The position numbers and the translations under genes were made by a program. Positions 37,378 to 45,853 of a stretch of DNA of 64,000 nt are shown here, piece after piece. A model generated the notes under the pieces. That model ran no database searches. It was not told where the DNA came from and saw only the letters and a list, made by a program, of their open reading frames with translations. Origin of the DNA: Gordonia gummivorans (GTDB taxonomy: Bacteria > Actinomycetota > Actinomycetes > Mycobacteriales > Mycobacteriaceae); NCBI RefSeq assembly GCF_022513585.1, contig NZ_JAKWBF010000026.1:20651-84650 (forward strand), read 5' to 3'. Every line of letters starts with the position of its first letter. The first letter of the stretch is position 1.

Positions 37378-37662
37378 ATGTATGTCGATTGCAGCAGCTG
37401 CCCGGGTCGTCCCGTTGCCTGCGACGGATGCGCCATGAACGTCCTCTTGGGTACTCCAAGCTGGGACGATGGGGCTCACGGCCGGGGTGTTCGGGACCGC
37501 CGATCGACGGCTGCGGCCGACGCTGAACTCGACCTCGCCATCGACGTATTCGTTTCTGCTGCAATGGTGTCCAGCTCCGCTGCACGATCTGCAAGATCGG
37601 GGAAAACTGCAGTTCAGGCACGTGGAACGGACCGTGGTCCGCGCATCCTGCGTGCTGGTTAG
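37378..37662 (+). CDS. Small protein with paired Cys motifs (94 aa)
   Basis: Begins MYVDCSSCPGRPVACDGC, two CxxC pairs that could bind a metal, then AMNVLLGTP and a helix DAELDLAIDVFVSAAMVSS. This layout recalls short actinobacterial hypothetical proteins of the same Cys-x2-Cys, VLLG pattern; I know no function for them. GGAG lies 7 nt before ATG 37378, a good ribosome site, and the frame continues upstream only to 37360. It is on the same strand as the NlpC/P60 gene, with the c-di-AMP riboswitch between them. Confidence 0.6.
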   Translation: MYVDCSSCPGRPVACDGCAMNVLLGTPSWDDGAHGRGVRDRRSTAAADAELDLAIDVFVSAAMVSSSAARSARSGKTAVQARGTDRGPRILRAG

Positions 37663-37784
37663 CGGGGCGAACAAGTTGGGCCCGTAGTGGCCCAGTGGAC
37701 AGACCCGCATCCAATTTCGTAACCTTTCCGAGACCTTTGCAGAGCGTCCCGCTTCACCAAGAAGTGGTCTGCAAGCGGTCACCG

Positions 37785-37968
37785 CTCAATCGCCCTCGCG
37801 GCGAACCGGGGAACCACCAACTTCGGGCGGGTCGGACGTCTGTCGGACCAGTCTGAATCGGGGTGAATCGCGTACTGAAACCAGGTGTGTCCGGGTGACA
37901 CACGGGGTAGAGGCATGCGTAGGGCCACTCTTCCGGCCCGAACCCGACAGCTAACTCGGTAGGCGGTA
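37785..37968 (+). promoter_or_regulatory. c-di-AMP riboswitch (ydaO/yuaA class)
   Basis: The conserved blocks are present in order: CGGGGAACCA at about 37807-37816, GGGGTGAAT at 37860-37868, GGGGTAGAGGCA near 37904-37915, CCGAACCCGACAGCTAAC at 37938-37955 and GGTAGGCGG at 37958-37966. Streptomyces and mycobacterial members of this class precede cell-wall hydrolase genes and turn them off when c-di-AMP is high. Here it ends about 30 bp before the NlpC/P60 gene. Confidence 0.92.
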
Positions 37969-37997
37969 GAGGGAGAACTTGAAGGAGAACTCGCTTC

Positions 37998-38681
37998 GTG
38001 GCCAAACATCGTTTGGAGCAGCCCAACCGCGGGGGCAAGGTTGCCAAGAAGGCCGTGATCGCAGGATCGATCACACTCGGTTCGCTTGCCGCGGCCGCTG
38101 GCCCCGCGCTCGCCGCCCCGGTCGAGGTGCCTGGCCTCGGTACGTTCGAGGTGCCCGGTCTCGGGCCGTCGCACAAGACCGAGCCGGTCAAGAAGAAGGC
38201 AAAGCCCGCCAAGAAGCCGCAAGGCGCAACGGTTGAGATCCCGAACCTGGGAACGTTCACGGTGCCCGGCATCAACCAGAATCAGATCCCGCCGCAGTTC
38301 AAGCCGCGCGGTGGCGCGCCGCTGGGACAGCCGCAGCTGACCACCGGTGAGAAGGCCGTGAAGGCCGCCGAGAGCAAGATCGGCTCGCCGTACTCCTATG
38401 GCGCTGCCGGCCCCAATGCGTTCGACTGCTCGGGCCTCGTCTACTGGTCCTACAAGCAGGCCGGCAAGACCATCCCGCGTGACAGCTACGGTCAGCTCGG
38501 TGGCGGTCGCGCGGTGGCCTACAAAGACGCCAAGCCCGGTGACGTGCTCATCTTCAACGGTGGGGGTCACGCCGGTATCTACATCGGCAACGGAATGTTC
38601 GTCCACTCCTCGACCTACGGTCAGCCGGTGAAGAAGGCTGCGGTCAAGGAATGGTCGCTCGTCGGCATTCGGCGCTACTGA
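37998..38681 (+). CDS. Secreted NlpC/P60 peptidoglycan hydrolase
   Basis: A 227-residue protein with a signal peptide (VIAGSITLGSLAAAAGPALA) and two short repeats (VPGLGTFEVPG and IPNLGTFTVPG) separated by a Lys/Pro linker. The C-terminal NlpC/P60 domain has catalytic Cys in AFDCSGLVYWSYKQAGK and His in GGGHAGIYIG. It would cut D-Glu-mDAP bonds in the wall. GTG 37998 follows GGAGAACTTGAAGGAGAA. Expression is governed by the riboswitch upstream; a 16-bp terminator follows. The tandem arrangement with a second NlpC/P60 gene matches Corynebacterium glutamicum and mycobacteria. Confidence 0.93.
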   Translation: MAKHRLEQPNRGGKVAKKAVIAGSITLGSLAAAAGPALAAPVEVPGLGTFEVPGLGPSHKTEPVKKKAKPAKKPQGATVEIPNLGTFTVPGINQNQIPPQFKPRGGAPLGQPQLTTGEKAVKAAESKIGSPYSYGAAGPNAFDCSGLVYWSYKQAGKTIPRDSYGQLGGGRAVAYKDAKPGDVLIFNGGGHAGIYIGNGMFVHSSTYGQPVKKAAVKEWSLVGIRRY

Positions 38682-38710
38682 GCGCGAACCGGCAGCGTAA
38701 TGACTTCGGA

Positions 38711-38748
38711 TTTGGGCGGATCACGCATTCAGGCGTGATCCGCCCAAA
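38711..38748 (+). terminator. Hairpin after the NlpC/P60 gene
   Basis: Sixteen-base-pair perfect arms (38711-38726 and 38733-38748) with a 6-nt loop, 29 bp after the stop. Confidence 0.85.
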
Positions 38749-38928
38749 CCACTTGGCTACCCAGGAGGAATCCGGGGTGGCCAAACCGGTCATCCGGTGG
38801 CAGGCACACAACTAGGGTTGCTCATCAGAGGGAGTTGGGGGCGTGGGGGATTCTCCGCACACAGCGACGCCCGGTGGGCCGTGCCAGATGCCGGATCGAC
38901 CGTGAGTTTCGACAGGAGTGATGGCAAG

Positions 38929-40002
38929 GTGGTAACCCGTTCGCGAGGCGCACGACGAGTGATCTCGTCGCGCTCGGCGCCCGCTGCGCTGGCTGCCGGT
39001 CTGTTGGCGATTCTGGTCGCCCTGCCGCTGGGTATCGGCGGTACCGGCGACGCGCAGGCGATTCCCGCACGTACGGCCGATCAGCTGCTCATTCGCTACA
39101 AGCAGCTCGGCATCGACGCGGAGAAGACCGCGGAGTCGATGCACAACGCGCAGATCGAATACGACAAGCAGCGCCGGCTCGTGGTCACGTCCCGCCGTGC
39201 CGCAGCCACTGCGCAGCGTTCGCTCGACCAGTCGCAGGTTCAGCTCGATCTGTATCAGGGCCGCGTCGACTCGATCGTGCGCGCCAGCTACCGCGGCGCG
39301 CGTATCAACGGGCTGTACGCGGTTCTCGTCAGTGACTCGCCGCAGTCCCTGCTCGACCAGATGTCCGGGCTGGACATGATCGCCCGCCAGGCCGCCCGGG
39401 ACCTGACCAACCTCAAGCAGGCTCGCAAGCGCGCCGCGTCGGCGAAGGTCGACGCCGAGCGTGCCGCGACGACCGCCACCGAGGCCGTCTCGCGCGTCGA
39501 ACGGGTGCGCGGCAACCTGCAGACCAAACGGGCCAACATGCAGCTGCAGGCCATTCAGATCCGTGCCGTCTACAAGTCGATGACGGGTAAGCAGCTCGCC
39601 GAACTGCAGGGACCGAAGTTCACCTTCGACCCCCGGCTCGTGCCGCGCGGAACGTCGCTGCCGCTGATCGCCGTGCAGGCCGCGCTGACCAGGATCGGTG
39701 ACCCGTACGTCTGGGGAGCCACCGGACCGAATTCCTTCGACTGCTCGGGACTCATGGTGTGGGCCTACAAGCAGGCAGGAAAGACACTGCCACGCTCGAG
39801 TGAGGCGCAGTTGGCCTCCGGACGTGCGATCGACCGCAACAATCTGGAACCGGGCGACCTGATCATCTATTACCCCGGCGCCACCCACGTGGGGATGTAC
39901 GTGGGCGACGGTTACGTCATCCACGCATCCACCTTCGGCGTCCCTGTCAAGGTGGTCCCCATCGACGAGGCCGGACCGTACAATGCGGCTCGCCGGTACT
40001 GA
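38929..40002 (+). CDS. NlpC/P60 hydrolase with N-terminal coiled coil (RipC-like)
   Basis: A 357-residue protein in the place of Rv2190c. After the signal peptide (LAAGLLAILVALPLGIGG to AQA) comes a coiled-coil region rich in Ala, Arg, Gln and Glu (about 60-240) of the kind regulated by FtsEX-type systems. The NlpC/P60 domain follows, with SFDCSGLMVWAYKQAGK (Cys) and ATHVGMYVGDGYVIH (His). GTG 38929 is chosen because AGGAG lies about 10 nt upstream; the frame to 38797 passes through untranslated sequence. The gene has no riboswitch of its own. Confidence 0.9.
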   Translation: MVTRSRGARRVISSRSAPAALAAGLLAILVALPLGIGGTGDAQAIPARTADQLLIRYKQLGIDAEKTAESMHNAQIEYDKQRRLVVTSRRAAATAQRSLDQSQVQLDLYQGRVDSIVRASYRGARINGLYAVLVSDSPQSLLDQMSGLDMIARQAARDLTNLKQARKRAASAKVDAERAATTATEAVSRVERVRGNLQTKRANMQLQAIQIRAVYKSMTGKQLAELQGPKFTFDPRLVPRGTSLPLIAVQAALTRIGDPYVWGATGPNSFDCSGLMVWAYKQAGKTLPRSSEAQLASGRAIDRNNLEPGDLIIYYPGATHVGMYVGDGYVIHASTFGVPVKVVPIDEAGPYNAARRY

Positions 40003-40050
40003 ATGACGTGACACGCGACTCTGGCGTCCTGAAGTGGACGCGGGGCACCG

Positions 40051-41460
40051 GTGCGTGAGCATCGGACGAGCCGCTCGCTGTCGGTGGCTGCGGCATCAGC
40101 GGTGATTCTCGGGACGCTCGTGGGGTGTTCATCGGGTCCACCGCCGACGGTGATCACGTCCACATCGTCGGTTCCCGCCACGCCGTCGACCGCCGACAAC
40201 GTCTATGAAGCGCAGCGTTCCGCGGGCGTGACCGCGCTGCTCGACTCGTTCAGCCGTGCCGTGGTGCGTGGTGACCGGCGGGCGGTGGCCGCACTGCTCG
40301 ACGAGAGTGCTCCCGCGGCGTTCCGCAATCGCCTCATGGTGGTGACCGCGAACTTCGCCGACGACTCGTCGGCGTCGGAAAGCGCGTCGTCGGAGGGTCG
40401 CGGGTCGGCGTTGCGCCCGGCCGTCTTCCGATATCAGCTCGCGCCGACCGAAGAAGCCGAGGCACTGGTGTCTTCCGAAGTGCAGGAGGCGCTGGACGAG
40501 CAGGGCAGTTCGGACTCCTGGGTCGCGCCGGTCGAACTTCATCACGCGCTCGGCGGTGCGTCGAAGCCCGGCCTCGCCGAGCCCGAGATGGTGGATTCGG
40601 CGCAGTTGGTCGTGGCCCGTTATGGCGACAGCTGGAAGATCGTGGGTGATGCGACGCTGGCCGGACGCCCCGCCGCCGACAAACAGATGTGGGATCTGCC
40701 CGGCCTCGAGGTGCGCGATGTTCGGACGGCCGGCGGCGAGTCGGTGATCGCGTCGTATCCCGACACTGCGACCGAGGTGGGCCGTCTTCAGGAGCTGTTG
40801 GGAGGGGCGGTTACCGCCGTCACCGACTTCTGGGGGACCGCGTGGCCCCAGCGTGCGCTCGTGGTGGCCACGGCCCGTGACGCGGAGTTCGAGGCGCTGG
40901 CACCAGGCAGTGTGATCGGCGGGGCCGCGGCCGCCACGGTGTACGACCGGATCGACGCCCGTAAGCGTGTGGCGGTCGGACAGCGGGTGGTGCTGACGCC
41001 GGAGGCGCGATCGTTGCCGACGCCCGCGCTCGGCGTCGTCATGCGACACGAACTCACCCATGTGGCCGCGCGGCTGAGTACAGCCGTGGGCGCGCCGATG
41101 TGGATCACCGAGGGCGTGCCCGAGTACGTCGGCCGCAAGGACACATACCGTCGCTTCGCCGACGCCGCTCCCGAATTGGCGGCCGAGGTGACCGACTCGG
41201 GTCCACCGGCCGCCTTTCCGTCAGACGCAGCCTTCGCCGCCGGCGGGGACGCGTCGCAGCTGGCTTACCAGTCGGCGTGGTCCATCGCGGCCTACGTCGC
41301 GCAGCGCTACGGTGAGACGCGACTCAAGCAGCTCTATCTCGGTGTCGCCTCCACGGTGGACGTCGGACGTCAGGATGCCGCCATCGCGACGGTGCTGGGT
41401 ATCACGCGTGCCGAGTTGGTGTCGCGCTGGCAGCGGTGGCTGACCGAACAGGTTCGATGA
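40051..41460 (+). CDS. Lipoprotein with gluzincin-type metallopeptidase domain
   Basis: A 469-residue lipoprotein: lipobox LVGCSSG gives Cys at about 26. An alpha/beta region follows, then a C-terminal peptidase with zinc-binding HELTHVA and the downstream Glu in WITEGVPEYVG, the MA-clan layout (peptidase MA-like family). It probably acts on extracellular proteins or wall peptides. GTG 40051 starts VREHRTSRS. It lies in the position of Rv2189c, between the NlpC/P60 pair and pimB'. Substrate unknown. Confidence 0.85.
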   Translation: MREHRTSRSLSVAAASAVILGTLVGCSSGPPPTVITSTSSVPATPSTADNVYEAQRSAGVTALLDSFSRAVVRGDRRAVAALLDESAPAAFRNRLMVVTANFADDSSASESASSEGRGSALRPAVFRYQLAPTEEAEALVSSEVQEALDEQGSSDSWVAPVELHHALGGASKPGLAEPEMVDSAQLVVARYGDSWKIVGDATLAGRPAADKQMWDLPGLEVRDVRTAGGESVIASYPDTATEVGRLQELLGGAVTAVTDFWGTAWPQRALVVATARDAEFEALAPGSVIGGAAAATVYDRIDARKRVAVGQRVVLTPEARSLPTPALGVVMRHELTHVAARLSTAVGAPMWITEGVPEYVGRKDTYRRFADAAPELAAEVTDSGPPAAFPSDAAFAAGGDASQLAYQSAWSIAAYVAQRYGETRLKQLYLGVASTVDVGRQDAAIATVLGITRAELVSRWQRWLTEQVR

Positions 41461-41479
41461 CGGTGAGCCGGTCTGGGCG

Positions 41480-42604
41480 ATGAAGCGAACTCTGTTGATC
41501 ACCAACGACTTTCCGCCGCGGCCCGGTGGCATCCAGTCGTACCTGCAGAACCTTGTCGATCTGCTGCCGCCCGACGAGATCGTCGTGTACGCACCGCGTT
41601 GGCGTAAGCAGTCCCACGTCGAGTTCGACGCCGCGGTGCCCTACAAGGTGTATCGGCACCCGACGACGCTGATGCTGCCGACGCCGCTGGTGGCGCGCCG
41701 TGCCGCTCGAATCGTGGCGCAGGAGAACATTTCGACGGTGTGGTTCGGTGCGGCCGCACCACTGGCGGTGCTGGCCCCCGCCGTTCGACGCGCCGGCGCG
41801 CAGCGGGTGATCGCCAGTACTCATGGCCACGAGGTCGGTTGGTCGATGCTCCCGGTGGCCCGCCAGGTTCTCGGGTTCATCGGTCGACATGTCGATGTGA
41901 TCACGTTCGTAAGCCGTTACACGCGTGGGCGTTTCGCGTCGGCCTTCGGTCGCCACGCCGCACTCGAGTACCTGCCGCCGGGTGTCGACGTCGAACGCTT
42001 CACGCCGAATGCGGAGCGGCGCACCGAGATTCGGAGCCGGCTCGGCCTCGGCGACCGTCCGACCATCCTCTGCCTGTCGCGGCTCGTGCCTCGGAAAGGT
42101 CAGGACACGTTGATCCGGGCACTGCCGCTGATCCGCCGCACGGTGCCCGACGCGGTCCTGGTCATCGTCGGTGGGGGGCCGTACGCCGACAAGCTCCACC
42201 AACTCGCCGACGAGTCCGGCGTGGCCGACCACGTGGTGTTCACCGGAGGCGTTGCGTCCGAAGACCTTCCCGCCTATCACAGCGTCGCCGACGTGTTCGC
42301 GATGCCGGCCCGGACCCGTGGCGGCGGCCTGGACGTAGAGGGTCTCGGGATCGTCTATCTCGAGGCGTCGGCCTGCGGGGTGCCGGTGGTTGCCGGCCAA
42401 TCCGGGGGTGCGCCCGAGACCGTTGTCGAGGGGGTCACCGGCACCGTCGTGGACGGCACCGACGTCGACGCGGTCGCCATGGCCATCCTGTCGATCCTCG
42501 GAGATCGGGCGGCGGCCGCCGAGATGGGCAGGCAGGCAAGACGTTTCGTCGTCGATAATTGGCAGTGGCAGCACATGGCCGCACGGCTGCGGCAGTTGCT
42601 CTGA
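41480..42604 (+). CDS. pimB: Phosphatidylinositol monomannoside mannosyltransferase PimB'
   Basis: GT4-family enzyme that adds the second mannose to phosphatidylinositol mannoside, at the cytosolic face of the membrane. The 374-residue protein starts MKRTLLITNDFPPRPGGIQSY. It has LSRLVPRKGQDTLIRALPL, VFTGGVASEDLPAYHSVADVFAMPARTR and the retaining GT-B EGLGIVYLEASACGVPVVAG motif (nucleotide-sugar binding Glu). Orthologous to Rv2188c. Works upstream of MptA and MptC, also in this window. The stop is immediately followed by a copy of the GGGGAAGAA repeat. Confidence 0.95.
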   Translation: MKRTLLITNDFPPRPGGIQSYLQNLVDLLPPDEIVVYAPRWRKQSHVEFDAAVPYKVYRHPTTLMLPTPLVARRAARIVAQENISTVWFGAAAPLAVLAPAVRRAGAQRVIASTHGHEVGWSMLPVARQVLGFIGRHVDVITFVSRYTRGRFASAFGRHAALEYLPPGVDVERFTPNAERRTEIRSRLGLGDRPTILCLSRLVPRKGQDTLIRALPLIRRTVPDAVLVIVGGGPYADKLHQLADESGVADHVVFTGGVASEDLPAYHSVADVFAMPARTRGGGLDVEGLGIVYLEASACGVPVVAGQSGGAPETVVEGVTGTVVDGTDVDAVAMAILSILGDRAAAAEMGRQARRFVVDNWQWQHMAARLRQLL

Positions 42605-42771
42605 TCCGAAGAGGACGGTGACCAACCCGCTGAACTGGGGAATGTGTCAGCGTCCTGCCCGAAAAATCTAGGGGAAGAACTTCTTCCCCGAGGTTCGCAG
42701 TCATCCGCGAGAATTTTCTGGGGGAGGACACCAAGGGTAGGGGAAGAAGTTTCTTCCCCTACTTTTGTGGC
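42601..42771. repeat. Dispersed GGGGAAGAA palindrome element, copy B
   Basis: Begins GATCCGAAGAGGACGG at the pimB' stop. Palindromes are GGGGAAGAACTTCTTCCCC (42671-42689) and the 11-bp-arm version centred in 42738-42761. CCGC/GCGG arms around the second box correspond to CCCACAAA/TTTGTGGG in copy A, so the pairing is kept while the sequence changes. Confidence 0.88.
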
Positions 42772-42827
42772 GGATCGCGATTCCTTCGCTCGACGACGAT
42801 GTTCCCGGTTCCGAGGACTGCGCTGCG

Positions 42828-42846
42828 ACAGGGACCTCGTCCCTGT
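42828..42846 (+). terminator. Terminator downstream of pimB'
   Basis: ACAGGGAC, loop CTC, GTCCCTGT, then TTTCTAAT. A compact stem with a T-rich tail on the plus strand. Confidence 0.75.
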
Positions 42847-42852
42847 TTCTAA

Positions 42853-42885
42853 TCAGAGACCGTCGGAACCGCTGACGGTCTCTGA
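42853..42885. terminator. Hairpin between pimB' and fadD15
   Basis: TCAGAGACCGTC (42853-42864) pairs perfectly with 42874-42885, loop of 9 nt. Probably serves the convergent fadD15 transcript. The remaining 117 bp up to the fadD15 stop hold no gene. Confidence 0.65.
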
Positions 42886-43002
42886 CTACGAGTGAGGTTT
42901 CTGTGACGGTGGCCGCAATTGCGGCGGCGAGCAGGTTTCTGGCGACAAGTGCGGCTTCTGCGACGAGGCCGCGCTCCTCCGCGTGGGCGAGTGAGTCGAC
43001 GG

Positions 43003-44826
43003 CTACTTCGCGTAGATCGCCTCGATGTCGTCGGCGAACTTCTCGGCGACGACGTTGCGCTTGACCTTCAGAGTGGGGGTCATCTCCCCGGTCTCCTCGG
43101 TGAAATCGGTGGGCAGAATCCGGAACTTCTTGATGGCCTCGGCATGCGACACGGTCGCGTTGGCGTCGTCGATCGCGGCCTGCACCGCTGCGCGCAGATC
43201 CGGGTCGTCGGCCAGTTGGGCGACCGTGGCCGCTGCCGGCTTGCCGTTGCGTTCCTTCCAGGCCGGGAATGCCTCCGGGTCGATGGTGATGAGTGTCGCG
43301 ATGAACGGCTTCTGGTCGCCGACGACCATCGCCTGTGACACGAGGGCGCTGGCGCGGATGACGTCTTCGAGGCCGGCGGGGGAGACGTTCTTGCCGCCCG
43401 CGGTGACGATCAGTTCCTTCTTGCGGCCGGTGATGGTGATGAATCCTTCGCCGTCGACCTTGCCCAGGTCTCCGGTGTGGAACCAGCCGTCGGTGACCGC
43501 TGTCGCCGTCGCCTCCGGGTTCTGCCAGTACTCCTTGAACACCACGCCGCCGCGCAGCAACACCTCGCCGTCCTCGGCGATGGCAACTTCGTTGCCGGCC
43601 AACGGCTTTCCGACGGAGCCGATCTTTCTCGCGGCCGGTGTGTTCACGCTGAACGCGGCCGTGGTCTCGGTGAGACCGTAGCCCTCGTACACCGGGATGC
43701 CGACGCCGGAGAAGAAGTGACCGAGACGCGCACCGAGCGGTGCGCCACCGGAGATGGCCATGGCGCATTCGCCGCCGAGAGCGGCACGCAGCTTCTTGTA
43801 GACCAGGGCGTCGAAGAGGGCGTGCTTGGCCTTGAGGACCAGGCCGACCTGACCACGTTCGGATGCCTTCGAATACGCGACGGCGGTGTCGGCGGCCGCG
43901 TCGAAGATCTTGCCCTTGCCGCCGTCGTGTGCACCCTGGCGGGCGGTGTTGTAGACCTTCTCGAACACGCGGGGGACCGAGAGGATGAGGGACGGCTTGA
44001 ACCGTGCGAACTCCGGTACCAGGGTCGAGGTGTCGGCGTAGTGGCCCACCTGCGCGCCCGCCTCGATTGCGACGAGGGTGATGGCCCGGGCGAGAACGTG
44101 GGCCAGTGGCAGGAACATGAGCAGTCGCTTCTCGGGCCGGCGCTGCAACTCGTCGAGGAGATCTCCTTCGAGTACGCCCCGGACCTCCGACAGCATGTTC
44201 GCGTGGGTGAGTTCACAGCCCTTGGGGCGTCCGGTGGTTCCCGACGTGTAGATCAGGGTGGCCGGGTCGGCCGAACCGACGGTCGCACGACGCTTGGTGA
44301 CCTCGTCGTCGTGGACGTCTGCACCCGTCTCGGTCAGTTGGGCGACCGCGCTCGGTCCGTCGGTCCGATCGATCTGGAACACCGCGATCGTGTCGGGCAG
44401 CGTCTGGATCGAGTTGAATGCGTCGCGATGCCCGTCGTCTTCCAGAATGATCACGGTGGCGCCGGAATCCTGCATGATCCATTCGATCTGGCCCGCCGAG
44501 GACGAGTCGTAGATCGGGACCGTGATGGCACCCGCCGACCAGATGGCGAAATCGATGAGCGTCCATTCCAGGCGGGTTCGGGAGAGCAGTGCGACGCGGT
44601 CGCCGGGCTTCACCCCGGACGCGATCAGGCCCTTGGCGATCGCGGTGATGCGTTCGACGGACTCGCGGGCGCTCATCGGCACCCACTCGTCGCCCCGCTT
44701 GTGGAGGAAAACGGTGCGATCGGGGGTCTTGTCGGCGATGTCGAAAATGATGTCGGTGCAATTGTCCTCGGCGGCGATGGTGAACTTCGCCGAAACGCTG
44801 AACGGCTGGACATCGGTTTCGGTCAT
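43003..44826 (-). CDS. fadD15: Long-chain fatty-acid-CoA ligase FadD15
   Basis: Activates fatty acids to acyl-CoA through an acyl-adenylate. The 607-residue protein has the ANL-superfamily P-loop YTSGTTGRPKG, the YEGYGLTET motif, TGDLGKVDGEGFITITGRKKE and the C-terminal catalytic Lys region (TLKVKRNVV). ATG 44826 follows GAGAGGGG; the frame to 45264 is antisense to the next gene. Orthologous to Rv2187. Divergent from the SRPBCC genes. Confidence 0.95.
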   Translation of the reverse strand: MTETDVQPFSVSAKFTIAAEDNCTDIIFDIADKTPDRTVFLHKRGDEWVPMSARESVERITAIAKGLIASGVKPGDRVALLSRTRLEWTLIDFAIWSAGAITVPIYDSSSAGQIEWIMQDSGATVIILEDDGHRDAFNSIQTLPDTIAVFQIDRTDGPSAVAQLTETGADVHDDEVTKRRATVGSADPATLIYTSGTTGRPKGCELTHANMLSEVRGVLEGDLLDELQRRPEKRLLMFLPLAHVLARAITLVAIEAGAQVGHYADTSTLVPEFARFKPSLILSVPRVFEKVYNTARQGAHDGGKGKIFDAAADTAVAYSKASERGQVGLVLKAKHALFDALVYKKLRAALGGECAMAISGGAPLGARLGHFFSGVGIPVYEGYGLTETTAAFSVNTPAARKIGSVGKPLAGNEVAIAEDGEVLLRGGVVFKEYWQNPEATATAVTDGWFHTGDLGKVDGEGFITITGRKKELIVTAGGKNVSPAGLEDVIRASALVSQAMVVGDQKPFIATLITIDPEAFPAWKERNGKPAAATVAQLADDPDLRAAVQAAIDDANATVSHAEAIKKFRILPTDFTEETGEMTPTLKVKRNVVAEKFADDIEAIYAK

Positions 44827-44955
44827 CGGTGACCCCTCTCGAGTACTGCGGTATTCGTCGACACCAATGGTATAGCCGTCGGCCAACCGGACCTCGCGCG
44901 ACGGCGCAGTTGGGGGCCCTACCGTCGCCTGTGGTGCATGTGTGAAGCTAATGTC

Positions 44956-45393
44956 GTGACGAGTATTCAGGTGGCCGATGCGACATTTGTCGCCGCGGCC
45001 CCGGCCTTGGTGGCCGACGTGATCGCCGATCGCGCCCGTTGGCGACGCTGGTGGCCGGATCTGTCGCTGACCGTCACCGAGGACCGCGGCGCCCAGGGGG
45101 TGCGGTGGACGGTGGACGGGCCGTTGCGGGGGACGATGGAGGTCTGGTGTGAAGCGGTACTCGACGGCTTTGTCCTCCACTACTTCCTGCATGCCGAACC
45201 CGCCGGCTCGCTCGGCGATCGAATTGCGGGCTCGGCCGCGGATCTGGCGCAGGAGAACAAGCAACGTCGGGTGGCGGGCAAGGTGATGTCCTTCGCGGTC
45301 AAGGATGACCTCGAATCGGGGCGCATCGTCGGCGGCCCGGCAGTCGGGGTGCAGGCGTCCGGGCTGGACGCGTCAGGGGTCGGAACACACTGA
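44956..45393 (+). CDS. SRPBCC/polyketide-cyclase-like protein (first of two)
   Basis: A 145-residue protein of the START/Bet v1 (SRPBCC) type with a predicted hydrophobic cavity: VADATFVAAAPALVADVIAD, WRRWWPDLSLTVTEDRG and a C-terminal helix QENKQRRVAGKV. GTG 44956 begins VTSIQVADAT; an in-frame ATG at 44938 is possible. It overlaps the next gene at TGATG. These proteins bind lipids or other hydrophobic molecules, ligand unknown here. Position matches Rv2186c. Confidence 0.78.
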   Translation: MTSIQVADATFVAAAPALVADVIADRARWRRWWPDLSLTVTEDRGAQGVRWTVDGPLRGTMEVWCEAVLDGFVLHYFLHAEPAGSLGDRIAGSAADLAQENKQRRVAGKVMSFAVKDDLESGRIVGGPAVGVQASGLDASGVGTH

Positions 45394-45830
45394 TGGCCGA
45401 CCACACCGAGCGCGACATCATCATCAATGCCGACGCGGCCGACATCCTGGCGGTCATCGCGGATTTCGCGAACTATCCGGAGTGGGTCTCGGCCGCGCGG
45501 GAGGTCGAGGTGCTGAGCACCGACGCGTCCGGACGCGCCCAGCAGGTACGATTCGTCCTTGACGCGGGTGTCCTGCAGGACACGTATGTGCTTGCCTACG
45601 AATGGGATTCGCACGGCGAAGGCGTGTCGTGGCGTCTCGTCTCCAGTGAACTCCAGCGCGATCAGCGCGGCCGGTACGTGCTCACCGAGCAGGTGCCGGG
45701 TTCGACGAAGGTCACTTACGAGTTGATGGTCGACCTCGTGGTGCCCCTGATCGGTGCACTGAAACGCCGTGCGGAGAAGGCGATCACGGACGCCGCCCTG
45801 CACGACCTGAAGAAAAGGGTCGAAGGCTGA
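45393..45830 (+). CDS. SRPBCC family protein, Rv2185c-type
   Basis: A 145-residue SRPBCC protein. Comparable to Rv2185c by its opening (ADHTERDIIINADAADILAVIADFANYPEWVSAAREVEVL) and its ending LKRRAEKAITDAALHDLKKRVEG. The ATG uses the last base of the preceding gene's stop, so both are translated together. The pair may form a heterodimer or act on related ligands. Function unknown. Confidence 0.88.
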   Translation: MADHTERDIIINADAADILAVIADFANYPEWVSAAREVEVLSTDASGRAQQVRFVLDAGVLQDTYVLAYEWDSHGEGVSWRLVSSELQRDQRGRYVLTEQVPGSTKVTYELMVDLVVPLIGALKRRAEKAITDAALHDLKKRVEG

Positions 45831-45853
45831 TCGATCTCACACCGATCCATCTG

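Noticed and set aside
37305..37703. Direct repeat CAGTGGACAGA at 37305-37315 and 37693-37703
   Set aside because: Only 11 bp, no symmetry and no consistent relation to a promoter; chance cannot be excluded.
42820..43000. Protein-like minus-strand frame beyond the fadD15 stop (SLAHAEERGLVAEAALVAR)
   Set aside because: It has no start codon near its beginning and overlaps two terminator hairpins. Ala-rich composition is expected by chance at this GC content.
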